A stretch of DNA of 64,000 nt, taken from the NCBI GenBank assembly GCA_009380075.1, contig WHSO01000002.1, positions 1-64,000 on the forward strand. Reading direction: 5' to 3'. Below, in pieces: positions 1 through 8,751 of the stretch (position 1 is its first letter; each line of letters starts with the position of its first letter). A program made the position numbers and the translations under genes. Origin of the DNA: Alphaproteobacteria bacterium (GTDB lineage: Bacteria; Pseudomonadota; Alphaproteobacteria; SMXQ01). Under the pieces are notes generated by a model. It made no database searches. It had not been told where the DNA came from and saw only the letters and a program-made list of their open reading frames with translations.

Positions 1-5
1 GCCTG

Positions 6-1244
6 ATGCACGAGGTCGAGGTGGCGATGGACGCCGGCGCCGTCGGCTTCTCCACTACCGTCTCGGCCAACCATCGCACCGCAAGGGGCGGGCCGGTGGC
101 GAGCCGCGCCGCCGACTGGTCCGAGATCCGGGCGCTCGCCGGCGTCATGGGCCGCCGCGGCGAGGGCGTGTTCGAGATCTCCCGCGGCATCGCCAACGTC
201 GATGCCGAGACGCGGCGGGCCGAGATCGACCGCCTGAAATCGCTGGCACTCGACACCGGAGTGCCCTGCACCTTCGGCGGCGCCTGGTCCACCCGGGCGC
301 ACAACCGCAACTGGCGCGAGCAGTTCGCCATGGTCGACGACGTCACCCGCGCCGGCGGCAAGATGCTGGTGCAGGCGACCGCCGCCTGGAACGGCTCGCT
401 GCGCTCGTTCGAGACCTTCATGCCCTACGACATGGCCCCGGTCTGGCGCGAGTTCCGCAAGCGCCCGCTGGCCGAGCAGGAAACGGGCCTGCGCGACCCC
501 GAGATGCGCGCGAAGCTGGTCGAGGCCGTGCACAATCACAAGCGCGAGACCAACCCCGCCTACAACAACGTGCTGCTGCGCGACGTGGACTGGAACTGGT
601 ATTTCCCGATGTACAAGACGCTGCCGCCCTACCGCTCGGTGGCCGAGATCGCGCGCGAGCGCGGGCAGGAGCCGATCGAGACGGTCATCGACCTGGCGCT
701 GGAAAAGGACCTCAAGCTGTTCTTCATCGCCCCCACCAACTGCGAGGACCAGGACTACGTGCTGGCCATGTTGCGCCACCCCAACACGGCGGTGACCTTC
801 GGCGATTCGGGCGCCCATGTGGAGACCATCGTCAACCCGGTGCAGGCGGACCTCTTGGGCAACTGGGTGCGCCAGAAGAACGCCATCACCCTGGAAGCGG
901 CGGTGCGCAAGGTCACCTTCGACATCGCCGCCTTCTGGGGCCTCGACCGGCGCGGCCTGGTGAGCGAGGGCTGGCATGCCGACCTCGTGGTCTTCGATCC
1001 CGCCACGATCGCCCCCGACCTGCCCGCGCTGGTCCACGACCAGCCGACCGGTGCCGCCCGCATCCTGCAGAAGGCGGTGGGCATCGCGGCGACGGTGGTG
1101 AACGGTGCGGTGCTGACGCGGAACCAGGAGCACGTGGGCGGCACTCCGGGGAAACTGCTGCGCGGCGCGCCGAAGACCGCGCGCACGAACATGCAGGCAA
1201 GGACAGGAACGTTACAGGGAACCGGCGCGCTTCTGCGCGCCTGA
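6..1244 (+). CDS. N-acyl-D-amino-acid deacylase / amidohydrolase family protein (5' end probably outside the window)
   Basis: ORF translation with amidohydrolase/D-aminoacylase-like C-terminal half (FGDSGAHV, AAFWGLDRRGLVSEGWHADLVVFDP). Confidence 0.75.
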   Translation: MHEVEVAMDAGAVGFSTTVSANHRTARGGPVASRAADWSEIRALAGVMGRRGEGVFEISRGIANVDAETRRAEIDRLKSLALDTGVPCTFGGAWSTRAHNRNWREQFAMVDDVTRAGGKMLVQATAAWNGSLRSFETFMPYDMAPVWREFRKRPLAEQETGLRDPEMRAKLVEAVHNHKRETNPAYNNVLLRDVDWNWYFPMYKTLPPYRSVAEIARERGQEPIETVIDLALEKDLKLFFIAPTNCEDQDYVLAMLRHPNTAVTFGDSGAHVETIVNPVQADLLGNWVRQKNAITLEAAVRKVTFDIAAFWGLDRRGLVSEGWHADLVVFDPATIAPDLPALVHDQPTGAARILQKAVGIAATVVNGAVLTRNQEHVGGTPGKLLRGAPKTARTNMQARTGTLQGTGALLRA

Positions 1245-1301
1245 ACGCGGCGCCGAAGTGCCGCAATGAGCAGACGGGCGGAAGCGAAAGGGAAACAGCA
1301 C

Positions 1302-2600
1302 ATGACGACAGTATCGAAGACGGGGATGGCGGGCGCGGCCCTCGCGGGGCTTGCCCTTTCCGGTGTGGCCCTCCTCGGGATCACGGGCCCGGCGGCGGCC
1401 CAGGACGTATCGTTCAAGGGCAAGACGGTGAACCTCATCATCACCTCAGGCACCGGCGGCTCGGTGGACCTTCTCGCCCGCATCGGCGCGCGGCACCTCG
1501 GCCCGCACCTGCCGGGCAGTCCCACCGTCATCCCCAGGAACCGGGGCGGCGCGGGCGGCATCGTCGGCGCCAACTACATCTACGACCAGGCGAAGAAGGA
1601 CGGGACCGAGCTCGGCTCCTCGCTCAACTCCATCCCCTTCGCGCCGCTGTTCTACGGCCAGAAGAAATCCAAGGCGACCTTCGACGCGACCAAGTTCAAC
1701 TGGATCGCGAGCCCGGTGAAGTTCGTCGCCGTCTCCGTCGCCTGGCACACGTCGAAGATCAAGAAGTGGCAGGACCTGCGCGAGCACCAGATGATCGTCG
1801 GCTCGTCCGGCGCGGGATCGAGCGGCACCATCGACGGCCAGCTCCTGAACGCGCTGATGGGCTTCAAGTACAAGATCATCATCGGCTATCCGTCGGGCGG
1901 CGATACCGACCTCGCCATGATCCGCGGCGAGATCGAGGGCCGCGTCACCACCGCCTGGGCCGGCCTCACCAGCCGTTACCCGCAGTGGCTGAAGGACAAG
2001 ACGGTGACGCTGCTGTACCAGATGGGGCTCGAGAAATATCCCGGCATGCCGGCCGAGGTGCCGCTGCTTATCGACCATGTAGAGGACCCGACCAACAAGG
2101 CGGCGCTCGCCCTCAAGATGACGGCCTATGACATCGGCTACCCGATCTATGCCCCGCCGGGCACGCCGGCCAACATCGTCGCCACCCTGCGCAAGGCCTA
2201 TACCGACACCTACAAGGACCCGAAGCTGCTGGCCGAAGCGAAGAAGGCCCGCGTCGATATCGAGCCGATCAGCGGCGAGAAGGTGGCAAAGATGGTTGCC
2301 GACGCCTACGCCGCGCCGGAGCCGGTGAAGGAGCTCCTGCGCACCGCCATCAACTCGCCGCAGAAGCTCGAGAAGGTGAAGACCGTGAAGGTCGCCACCA
2401 CCCTCACCGGCATCCAGAAGAAGGGCCGCGTGGTGGCGTTCGAGAACAAGGGCAAGGCCCAGACCGCCAAGGTCGCCAAGAAGACGAAGATCACCGTTGG
2501 CGGCAAGGCGGCCAAGGCCGACGCCCTCAAGAAGGGCATGGCCTGCGACGTCGACTATTGGGGCGACGGCAGCCAGATCAAAACGATCAACTGCAAGTAG
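1302..2600 (+). CDS. TctC-family tripartite tricarboxylate transporter substrate-binding protein with C-terminal extension
   Basis: Signal peptide then KGKTVNLIITSGTGGSVDLLARIGARHL...GGAGGIVGANYIY; start placed at internal ATG (MTTVSKTG) matching its paralog. Confidence 0.8.
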   Translation: MTTVSKTGMAGAALAGLALSGVALLGITGPAAAQDVSFKGKTVNLIITSGTGGSVDLLARIGARHLGPHLPGSPTVIPRNRGGAGGIVGANYIYDQAKKDGTELGSSLNSIPFAPLFYGQKKSKATFDATKFNWIASPVKFVAVSVAWHTSKIKKWQDLREHQMIVGSSGAGSSGTIDGQLLNALMGFKYKIIIGYPSGGDTDLAMIRGEIEGRVTTAWAGLTSRYPQWLKDKTVTLLYQMGLEKYPGMPAEVPLLIDHVEDPTNKAALALKMTAYDIGYPIYAPPGTPANIVATLRKAYTDTYKDPKLLAEAKKARVDIEPISGEKVAKMVADAYAAPEPVKELLRTAINSPQKLEKVKTVKVATTLTGIQKKGRVVAFENKGKAQTAKVAKKTKITVGGKAAKADALKKGMACDVDYWGDGSQIKTINCK

Positions 2601-2678
2601 GGGCAATTGCAAGCAGGGGCAATTGCCCTTAGGAGAATAGGAGAACTGCAAGCGGACCGTGGTGCTCTAACATTGAAT

Positions 2679-2739
2679 CGTCATGCCCCGCTTTATGCGG
2701 GGCATCCATGGATCGCCCGGATAAACCGGGCGATGACGA
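2679..2739. repeat. Dispersed palindromic repeat (REP-like), copy 1
   Basis: cgtcatgccccgctttatgcggggcatccatggatcgcccggataaaccgggcgatgacg: two adjoining hairpins. Confidence 0.8.
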
Positions 2740-2801
2740 ATGAGTGGATTGTTTCAACCCTTGGGAGACGTGCACCAATGCGTGCAGTCTAATTGTTGTA
2801 A

Positions 2802-2919
2802 CGTCATGCCCCGCTTTATGCGGGGCATCCACCCGCCTTCGCGAAGCTCGCTTCGGCGGGCGGAGGAAGGTGGATCGCCCGGACGATCCCCCGATCAAGT
2901 CGGGGGAGGGCGATGACGA
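2802..2919. repeat. Dispersed palindromic repeat (REP-like), copy 2, with extra internal hairpin
   Basis: Same outer arms as copy 1, interrupted by cccgccttcgcgaagctcgcttcggcggg and a gatcccccgatcaagtcgggggag arm. Confidence 0.75.
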
Positions 2920-3214
2920 ACTGTTAAATTGATCCAACGTTTGAGAAACGTGTTTTAGCATGCATCGGCAAGCAGGGAGATCGAACCAAAGGTAGTGAAC
3001 GGCCGGTGCCGACCCGCGACGGTGAACGCGCGGGCGGCGATCCGGAACAATGGCTGCGCGGCGCACCAATGACCGCGCGAACCGGAAAGAACAGGGAAAC
3101 GACCTTCGGAAAGGGAAGCGGCGCGCGCTGCGTGACTCAGCCGGGCGTGCCTGAACCGGGCGCCATCGCGACCGGCGACAAGCAAGACGGCTTCAACCGA
3201 AAGGGAGACAGCAT

Positions 3215-4516
3215 ATGACGACAGCACCGAACAAGCGGACCGCGGGCATGGTCGCGGCCGCGGGCATGGCGTTCGCGGGACTGGCGCTGGCCGGGGCCAC
3301 GGGCCCGGCCCAGGCCCAGGACACGTCCTTCAAGGGCAAGACCGTGACCCTCTTCATCACCTCGGGCTCCGGCGGCTCGGTGGACCTGATGGCCCGCCTC
3401 GGCGCCCGGCACCTGGGCAAGCACCTGCCCGGCAACCCCTCCGTGCTGGCCAAGAACAAGGGGGGCGCGGGCGGCATCGTCGGCGCCAACTACATCTGGG
3501 AACAGGCGCCCAAGGACGGCACCGAGCTCGGCTCGTCGCTGAACTCCGTCCCCTTCGCGCCGCTGTTCTACGGCCAGAAGAAGTCCAAGGCGGCGTTCGA
3601 CGCCACCAAGTTCAACTGGATCGCGAGCCCGGTGAAGTTCGTCGCCGTGTCCATCGCCTGGCACACCTCGAAGATCAAGAAGTGGCAGGACCTGCGCGAG
3701 CGCGAGATGATCGTCGGCTCGTCGGGCCTCGGCTCGTCCAGCACCGTCGACGGCTTCGTCATGAATGCGCTGATGGGCTTCAAGTACAAGGTCATCATCG
3801 GCTATCCGTCGGGCTCCGACATCGACCTCGCCATGATCCGCGGCGAGACCGACGGCCGCGCCACCACCGCCTGGGCCGGCATCACCAGCCGCTATCCGAA
3901 GTGGCTGAAGGACAAGACGGTAACCGTGCTGTACCAGATGGGACTCGAGAAATACCCCGGCGTGCCGAAGGACGTGCCGCTGATCATTGACGCGGTCGAG
4001 GACCCGAAGAAGAAGGCGGCGCTCAAGCTCAAGATGGCGGCCTATGACGTGGGCTACCCGATCTACGCGCCGCCCGCCACGCCGGCCGCGACGGTCGCGA
4101 CCCTGCGCAAGGCCTATGCCGACACCTACAAGGACCCGCAGCTCCTCGCCGAGGCCAAGAAGTCCCGCGTCGACATCGCGCCGCTCACCGGCGAGCAGGT
4201 GGCGAAGATCGTCGCCGACGCCTACGCCGCGCCCGAGGACGTGAAGCAGATGCTGCGCGATGCCATCAACGCGCCGCAGAAGCTCGACAAGGCGAAGACG
4301 GCGAAGGTCGCGACCACCCTCACCGGCATCCAGAAGAAGGGCCGGGTGGTGGCCTTCGAGGCGAAGGGCAAGGCGACGACCGCCAAAGTCGCCAAGAAGA
4401 CGAAGATCACGGTCGGCGGCAAGGCGGCCAAGGCCAGCGCGCTCAAGGCCGGCATGGCCTGCACCGTCGACTACTATGGCGACGGCGGCCAGGCGAAGAC
4501 CATCGCCTGCAAGTAG
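3215..4516 (+). CDS. TctC-family substrate-binding protein, tandem paralog with the same C-terminal extension
   Basis: Near-colinear translation with the 1302..2600 protein, including the C-terminal VATTLTGIQKKGRVVAFE... Confidence 0.8.
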   Translation: MTTAPNKRTAGMVAAAGMAFAGLALAGATGPAQAQDTSFKGKTVTLFITSGSGGSVDLMARLGARHLGKHLPGNPSVLAKNKGGAGGIVGANYIWEQAPKDGTELGSSLNSVPFAPLFYGQKKSKAAFDATKFNWIASPVKFVAVSIAWHTSKIKKWQDLREREMIVGSSGLGSSSTVDGFVMNALMGFKYKVIIGYPSGSDIDLAMIRGETDGRATTAWAGITSRYPKWLKDKTVTVLYQMGLEKYPGVPKDVPLIIDAVEDPKKKAALKLKMAAYDVGYPIYAPPATPAATVATLRKAYADTYKDPQLLAEAKKSRVDIAPLTGEQVAKIVADAYAAPEDVKQMLRDAINAPQKLDKAKTAKVATTLTGIQKKGRVVAFEAKGKATTAKVAKKTKITVGGKAAKASALKAGMACTVDYYGDGGQAKTIACK

Positions 4517-4540
4517 CGGGTTGCGTCAGTTGGGACGTGA

Positions 4541-4576
4541 AAGCGCCGGGAGGGGTGAAACCTTCCCGGCGCTTAC
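4541..4576 (+). terminator. Candidate intrinsic terminator downstream of the second TctC gene
   Basis: Inverted repeat aagcgccggga...tcccggcgctt; weak T tract. Confidence 0.45.
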
Positions 4577-4662
4577 TACCGTGGTTTCTGGTTGTTTCCC
4601 GAGTTGCTATCATCAAATGGCAGACAGGCATGGGTTTTTTCCGTAAGCCTGTTTGAGGAGCG

Positions 4663-5820
4663 ATGATGTCGATACGCGTTGCGGTTAGGCCGAAATTGTT
4701 GCGCTGGGCGCGCGAGCGCTCCGGCATAGATAATGACGTTTTGGTGCATCGGTTTCCCAAACTCCAGGAATGGGAGAGGACTAATACTCAGCCGACCCTC
4801 AAGCAGCTTGAGCAATTCGCAAAGGCGACTCATACGTCGGTTGGCTATTTCTTCCTTGAGGAGCCTCCCGTCGAAAATGTTCCAATTCCGGATTTTCGAA
4901 CAGTAGGGAACAAGCATATAGCGCGTCCAAGTCCTGATCTTCTGGACATGGTGTATATCTGCCAGCAGAGACAGGAATGGTATGCGAATTATGCGCGATC
5001 TCTGCACGAGGAAACTTTCTCCTTTGTGGGTTCGATGCAACTTACGAGTCGTGTCGAGGCTGCGGCCGAAGGTATTAGGGATGCGCTTGAATTTGACCTA
5101 GATCATCGACGGTTGATGTCCACATGGACAGAGGCTCTGCGTAATTTCATCGAGCAAGCGGACGCCTTGGGTGTCCTCGTCATGGTGAGCGGCATAGTCG
5201 GTAGTAACACTCATCGTCCGCTCAACCCGGATGAATTCCGCGGATTTGCACTTTCGGACAGTTACGCGCCTTTGATCTTTATAAATGGGGCTGATACCAA
5301 GGCAGCCCAGATGTTTACGCTTGCGCATGAGTTGGCGCATATCTGGCTGGGTGAGTCGGCACTCTCGGACGCCGGACCGATTACCGAACTTACCGAGAAG
5401 ACAAATCGTATTGAGCTATGGTGCAATAAGGTTGCGGCGGAGCTTCTGGTCCCAATCGAGGCTTTGCGTGCGGACTATCGCAAAGAAGCTGGTCTCACTG
5501 ACGAATTGAAGCGGCTCGCGCGCCGCTTTAAAGTGAGCACTCTGGTTATCTTGCGGCGGATTTACGATTGCGGTGGTATCTCGCGTGCTCAACTATGGAA
5601 AGCGTATGACGAGGAACTGGAAAGACTGCGTGCGATTCCTCGTGGAAGCGGGGGTGATTTTTACAACACGCAAATTGTGAGGACCGGCAGGCGATTTACC
5701 AGTGCGCTCGTAGGCAGCACGCTTGAGGGACAGACACTTCACCGGGATGCGTTTCGCCTCCTTGGGTTTTCCAAGCTTTCCACTTTCCAGGAATTAGGGC
5801 GTTCCTTAGGGGTCGCCTGA
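4663..5820 (+). CDS. XRE-type HTH + ImmA/IrrE-family metallo-endopeptidase
   Basis: N-terminal HTH-like region (LQEWERTNTQPTLKQLEQFAKATHTSVGYFFL) and zinc protease motif FTLAHELAHIWLG. Confidence 0.85.
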   Translation: MMSIRVAVRPKLLRWARERSGIDNDVLVHRFPKLQEWERTNTQPTLKQLEQFAKATHTSVGYFFLEEPPVENVPIPDFRTVGNKHIARPSPDLLDMVYICQQRQEWYANYARSLHEETFSFVGSMQLTSRVEAAAEGIRDALEFDLDHRRLMSTWTEALRNFIEQADALGVLVMVSGIVGSNTHRPLNPDEFRGFALSDSYAPLIFINGADTKAAQMFTLAHELAHIWLGESALSDAGPITELTEKTNRIELWCNKVAAELLVPIEALRADYRKEAGLTDELKRLARRFKVSTLVILRRIYDCGGISRAQLWKAYDEELERLRAIPRGSGGDFYNTQIVRTGRRFTSALVGSTLEGQTLHRDAFRLLGFSKLSTFQELGRSLGVA

Positions 5821-6308
5821 TGGCCTATTTGCTGGACGCCAATATCTTCATCCAGGCGAAGAATCTTCACTATGGCCTCGATTTCTGCCCCGCATTTTGG
5901 GATTGGCTACTCCGAAGCAATGCCACGGGCAAAGTCTTCAGCATTGAAAAAGTCGGTGACGAGCTCGCGGCGGGAGCAGATGAGTTGTCTGATTGGGCTG
6001 CACAGCGCGGGCCGGTCTTCTTTCTTCCGCCGGATACCGCAGTGCTTCCAGCTCTTAATCAAGTTAGCACCTGGGTATCGAGCAACGGCTACGATCCCGC
6101 GGCAGTGAATACATTCCTGCAGGTTGCCGATTACTTTCTCGTAGCTCACGCGCTCGCTCATGAGCATACGGTCGTGACACACGAGATCCCTGCCGCTACT
6201 ACCAAGAGAGTCAAGATTCCAAACGTTTGTATTGGCTTAAAGGTTAAGACAATGTCGCCTTTTGAGATGCTTAGGAAGGAACGCGCACGGTTCGTTCTAG
6301 GGAAGTGA
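5820..6308 (+). CDS. DUF4411-like PIN-domain protein (putative toxin)
   Basis: MAYLLDANIFIQAKN...DYFLVAHALAHEHTVVTHE; stop/start overlap with the ImmA-like gene. Confidence 0.75.
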   Translation: MAYLLDANIFIQAKNLHYGLDFCPAFWDWLLRSNATGKVFSIEKVGDELAAGADELSDWAAQRGPVFFLPPDTAVLPALNQVSTWVSSNGYDPAAVNTFLQVADYFLVAHALAHEHTVVTHEIPAATTKRVKIPNVCIGLKVKTMSPFEMLRKERARFVLGK

Positions 6309-6317
6309 GGACAATAA

Positions 6318-6401
6318 ATCGTCGGCAACGGGCCGTGGCGCATCTGCTTCAGGTTCCGTGCCGGCGATGCCTTCGATGTCGAGATTATCGATTATCATTG
6401 A
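6318..6401 (+). pseudogene. higB: 5'-truncated higB (RelE/HigB toxin) C-terminal remnant
   Basis: In-frame translation GNGPWRICFRFRAGDAFDVEIIDYH* just upstream of higA; in-frame stop taa at 6315-6317 and no start codon. Confidence 0.8.
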
Positions 6402-6413
6402 GAGGAAAAAATC

Positions 6414-6689
6414 ATGATCGCGCACCCCGGAGAACTGCTCGCGCTGGAATTGAAGGAAAGGGACCTGAGCGCAAATGCCTTCGCCCTGGCGATTCGCGTC
6501 CCCGCGAACCGGATAGCTGCCATCGTGAAGGGAGAACGGGCCGTCACTCCCGAAACCGCGCTGCGGATCGCCCGCTACTTCGGCACCGACGCCGGAATGT
6601 GGCTGAGGATGCAGGCCGATTTCGACCTCGCCGTCGCCGAACGGAAGGTGGGGGCGAAAATCAGGAAGGAAGTCCTGCCCGTGGAATGA
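6414..6689 (+). CDS. higA: HigA-family addiction module antidote (HTH)
   Basis: HPGELLALELKERDLSANAFALAIRVPANRIAAIVKGERAVTPETALRIARYFGTDAGMWLRMQADFDL. Confidence 0.85.
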   Translation: MIAHPGELLALELKERDLSANAFALAIRVPANRIAAIVKGERAVTPETALRIARYFGTDAGMWLRMQADFDLAVAERKVGAKIRKEVLPVE

Positions 6690-6786
6690 GTTCGTTCGAC
6701 GCGGATTGCTGCGGCGACGGCGGCGCGGCAATCGGCGTACGTACCGATTCCCGCTTACGCAGTGAGCGTCAGTATGCAGCGAACTA

Positions 6787-7290
6787 CTAAAGCTGTTTCC
6801 GCATGAAAATGCAGGCCATGCGTTGGCCGGTAGCGAGCTTGTGTTCGCCCCGGCCCAATTCCTGAAAGCCGTTGGCTTTATAGAATGCGACTGACGCCAA
6901 CGATGCGTCTACGTCGATGGAGCTGGCGCCATGCCGCTGTGCCGCCGATTCGGCGGCGGCGAGGAGGGCGGAGCCGACCCCCATCCGTGCCGCGTCACCG
7001 CGCACATAGATGGCGGTGCGGTGCTTGCCGGCATCGCAACGGTAGGACGAAATGCCTATGATGCAGTCTTCTTTTCCGGCCTCGTGCGCAATGGCGATGA
7101 AGAATTCCTCGCCGTTGTCCATCGCGCGGCGGTAAGTGTCGCCGCTGCGCGGCGCGCCCCAGGCGTCGATGACGTCGGCATCGTAGACCGCCGCGCCGAG
7201 CGAACGGATCGAATCCAAGTGCACTTCGGCGATAGCGTCGCAATCGTCAATGGTGGCGTGACGCACGAAAATTCCTTTTGCCGGCGCCAT
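6787..7290 (-). CDS. GNAT family N-acetyltransferase
   Basis: IRHATIDDCDAIAEVHLDSI...YVRGDAARMGVGSALLAAAESAAQRHG...FYKANGFQELG. Confidence 0.8.
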   Translation of the reverse strand: MAPAKGIFVRHATIDDCDAIAEVHLDSIRSLGAAVYDADVIDAWGAPRSGDTYRRAMDNGEEFFIAIAHEAGKEDCIIGISSYRCDAGKHRTAIYVRGDAARMGVGSALLAAAESAAQRHGASSIDVDASLASVAFYKANGFQELGRGEHKLATGQRMACIFMRKQL

Positions 7291-7301
7291 GTCGAGCGCT
7301 C

Positions 7302-7961
7302 CTAGGAACTGCCCTGCTGTTCGGGGGCTTCCGTAATCCCCTTATTCATCGCCTTCACGCCCGCGGCCGGGCCGTCGGGGTGGTGCCACACCGCGCCGAG
7401 GACGGCGAGGAAATCGGCGCCGGCGCGCACCAGCGGCGCGCAGTTGGTGGCCGTGATGCCGCCGATGGCGACGCAGGGCACCTCCATCATCTCCGACCAC
7501 CATTCGATGATCTCCGGCTCCGGGTGGCCCTTGGCGTCCTTTGTCGTCGTCGGGAAGAAGGCGCCGAAGGCGACGTAGTCGGCACCCCGTTCGGCGGCCT
7601 CGATGGCGAGGTGGCGCGAGTCGTGGCAGGTGACGCCGACGATGCCGCCGGGGCCGACGATGCGGCGTGCCTCGTCGTAGCTCGCGTCCTCCTGGCCGAT
7701 ATGCACGCCATCGCAGCCGGTGGCGCGGGCGAGGTCCGGCCGGTCGTTGAGCAGGAAGGCGACGTCGCGCGCCTGCGCGATGGGGCAGAGGCACTCGGCG
7801 GCGCGGCGGATGGCGTCGTCGTCGATCCCCTTGAGCCGGAGCTGCACGCAGGCGACCTCGCCGGCGTCGAGCGCGCGGGCGAAGTCGTCGCGGAAGGCTT
7901 GCAGGTCGATCCGTTCCGGCGTGATCAGGTAGAGCCGGCAGCCGGCGTCTGTCTTGTCCAT
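7302..7961 (-). CDS. thiE: Thiamine phosphate synthase
   Basis: [66 protein letters not shown]. Confidence 0.85.
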   Translation of the reverse strand: MDKTDAGCRLYLITPERIDLQAFRDDFARALDAGEVACVQLRLKGIDDDAIRRAAECLCPIAQARDVAFLLNDRPDLARATGCDGVHIGQEDASYDEARRIVGPGGIVGVTCHDSRHLAIEAAERGADYVAFGAFFPTTTKDAKGHPEPEIIEWWSEMMEVPCVAIGGITATNCAPLVRAGADFLAVLGAVWHHPDGPAAGVKAMNKGITEAPEQQGSS

Positions 7962-7992
7962 GCGTCCTAAGCCGTGTCGTCGTTACGTTGGA

Positions 7993-8193
7993 ACGTCATT
8001 CCCCGTCGCCACTTTCCGTCATGCCCCGTCCCCAATGCCGTCATGGCTCTCTCTGTTCCGTCATGCCCCGACTTGTTCGGGGCATCCATCGAAACCGTAA
8101 CATGGATGCCCCGCATGAAGCGGGGCATGACGTTGGAGGGTGTGACGGGCGATGACGGTTTTTGGACGTGCCGCATGAAGCCGGCATGACGTT
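7993..8193. repeat. Dispersed palindromic repeat cluster (REP-like)
   Basis: Several cgtcatgcccc / ggggcatgacg arms, e.g. cgtcatgccccgacttgttcggggcatcc and ggatgccccgcatgaagcggggcatgacg. Confidence 0.75.
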
Positions 8194-8226
8194 AAAGGGA
8201 AGGGCGTGAGAGTGCCGATGGGCGCG

Positions 8227-8664
8227 TCAGCCGCGCGGCGGGTGCGGCACCGCGTCGTAGCGCCGTCGCGGCTCCAGGATCTCCAGCCGGTTGCCGCCCG
8301 GGTCGAAGACGAAGAAGCGGTCCTGGTGGAAGTCGCGCTCCTCGGAGTACGCCGGCTCGGCGTCCTCGATGCGCACGCCCGCGTCCTCGAAGCGCTTGCG
8401 CGCCGCCTTGAGGTCGTCCACCTGGAAGCCGAGGTGGTTGCGCATGTTCCTGTTGGTCTGGCCCTCGGAATTGCGGGCGACGCCGAGGTGCAGCTCGTAC
8501 CACGGGTTCTCCGAGAGGCAGTAGTGCTGCCCGGCGGGGCCGAGGCTGTCGGGCTTCTTCAGCGGCCTGAGGCCCATGACCTCGCCGTAGAACGTCTTGG
8601 CCTCCGCCTCCTTCTCCGGCGGCACCTGGACGTTGAGGTGATCGACACGCTGGATCAATGCCAT
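8227..8664 (-). CDS. VOC family (glyoxalase/bleomycin-resistance fold) protein
   Basis: MALIQRVDHLNVQVPPEKEAEAKTFYGEVMGLR...HLGFQVDDL...FVFDPGGNRLEILEP. Confidence 0.8.
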   Translation of the reverse strand: MALIQRVDHLNVQVPPEKEAEAKTFYGEVMGLRPLKKPDSLGPAGQHYCLSENPWYELHLGVARNSEGQTNRNMRNHLGFQVDDLKAARKRFEDAGVRIEDAEPAYSEERDFHQDRFFVFDPGGNRLEILEPRRRYDAVPHPPRG

Positions 8665-8696
8665 GACGGACTCCCTTTGTGCCTTATGCCTGTTGC

Positions 8697-8726
8697 CGGA
8701 TGCCCCGAACACGTCGGGGCATGACG
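8697..8726. repeat. Dispersed palindromic repeat, half copy
   Basis: ccggatgccccgaacacgtcggggcatgacg. Confidence 0.55.
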
Positions 8727-8751
8727 AAGGAGGCGATGACGCCTCAGCCCG

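Noticed and set aside
2679-2919. Possible CRISPR-like array
   Set aside because: Palindromic units differ in length, lack regular unique spacers, recur singly at distant loci, and no cas genes are present.
7962-8200. TPP riboswitch upstream of thiE
   Set aside because: The sequence is occupied by palindromic repeats; no THI-box-like ctgaga core was seen.
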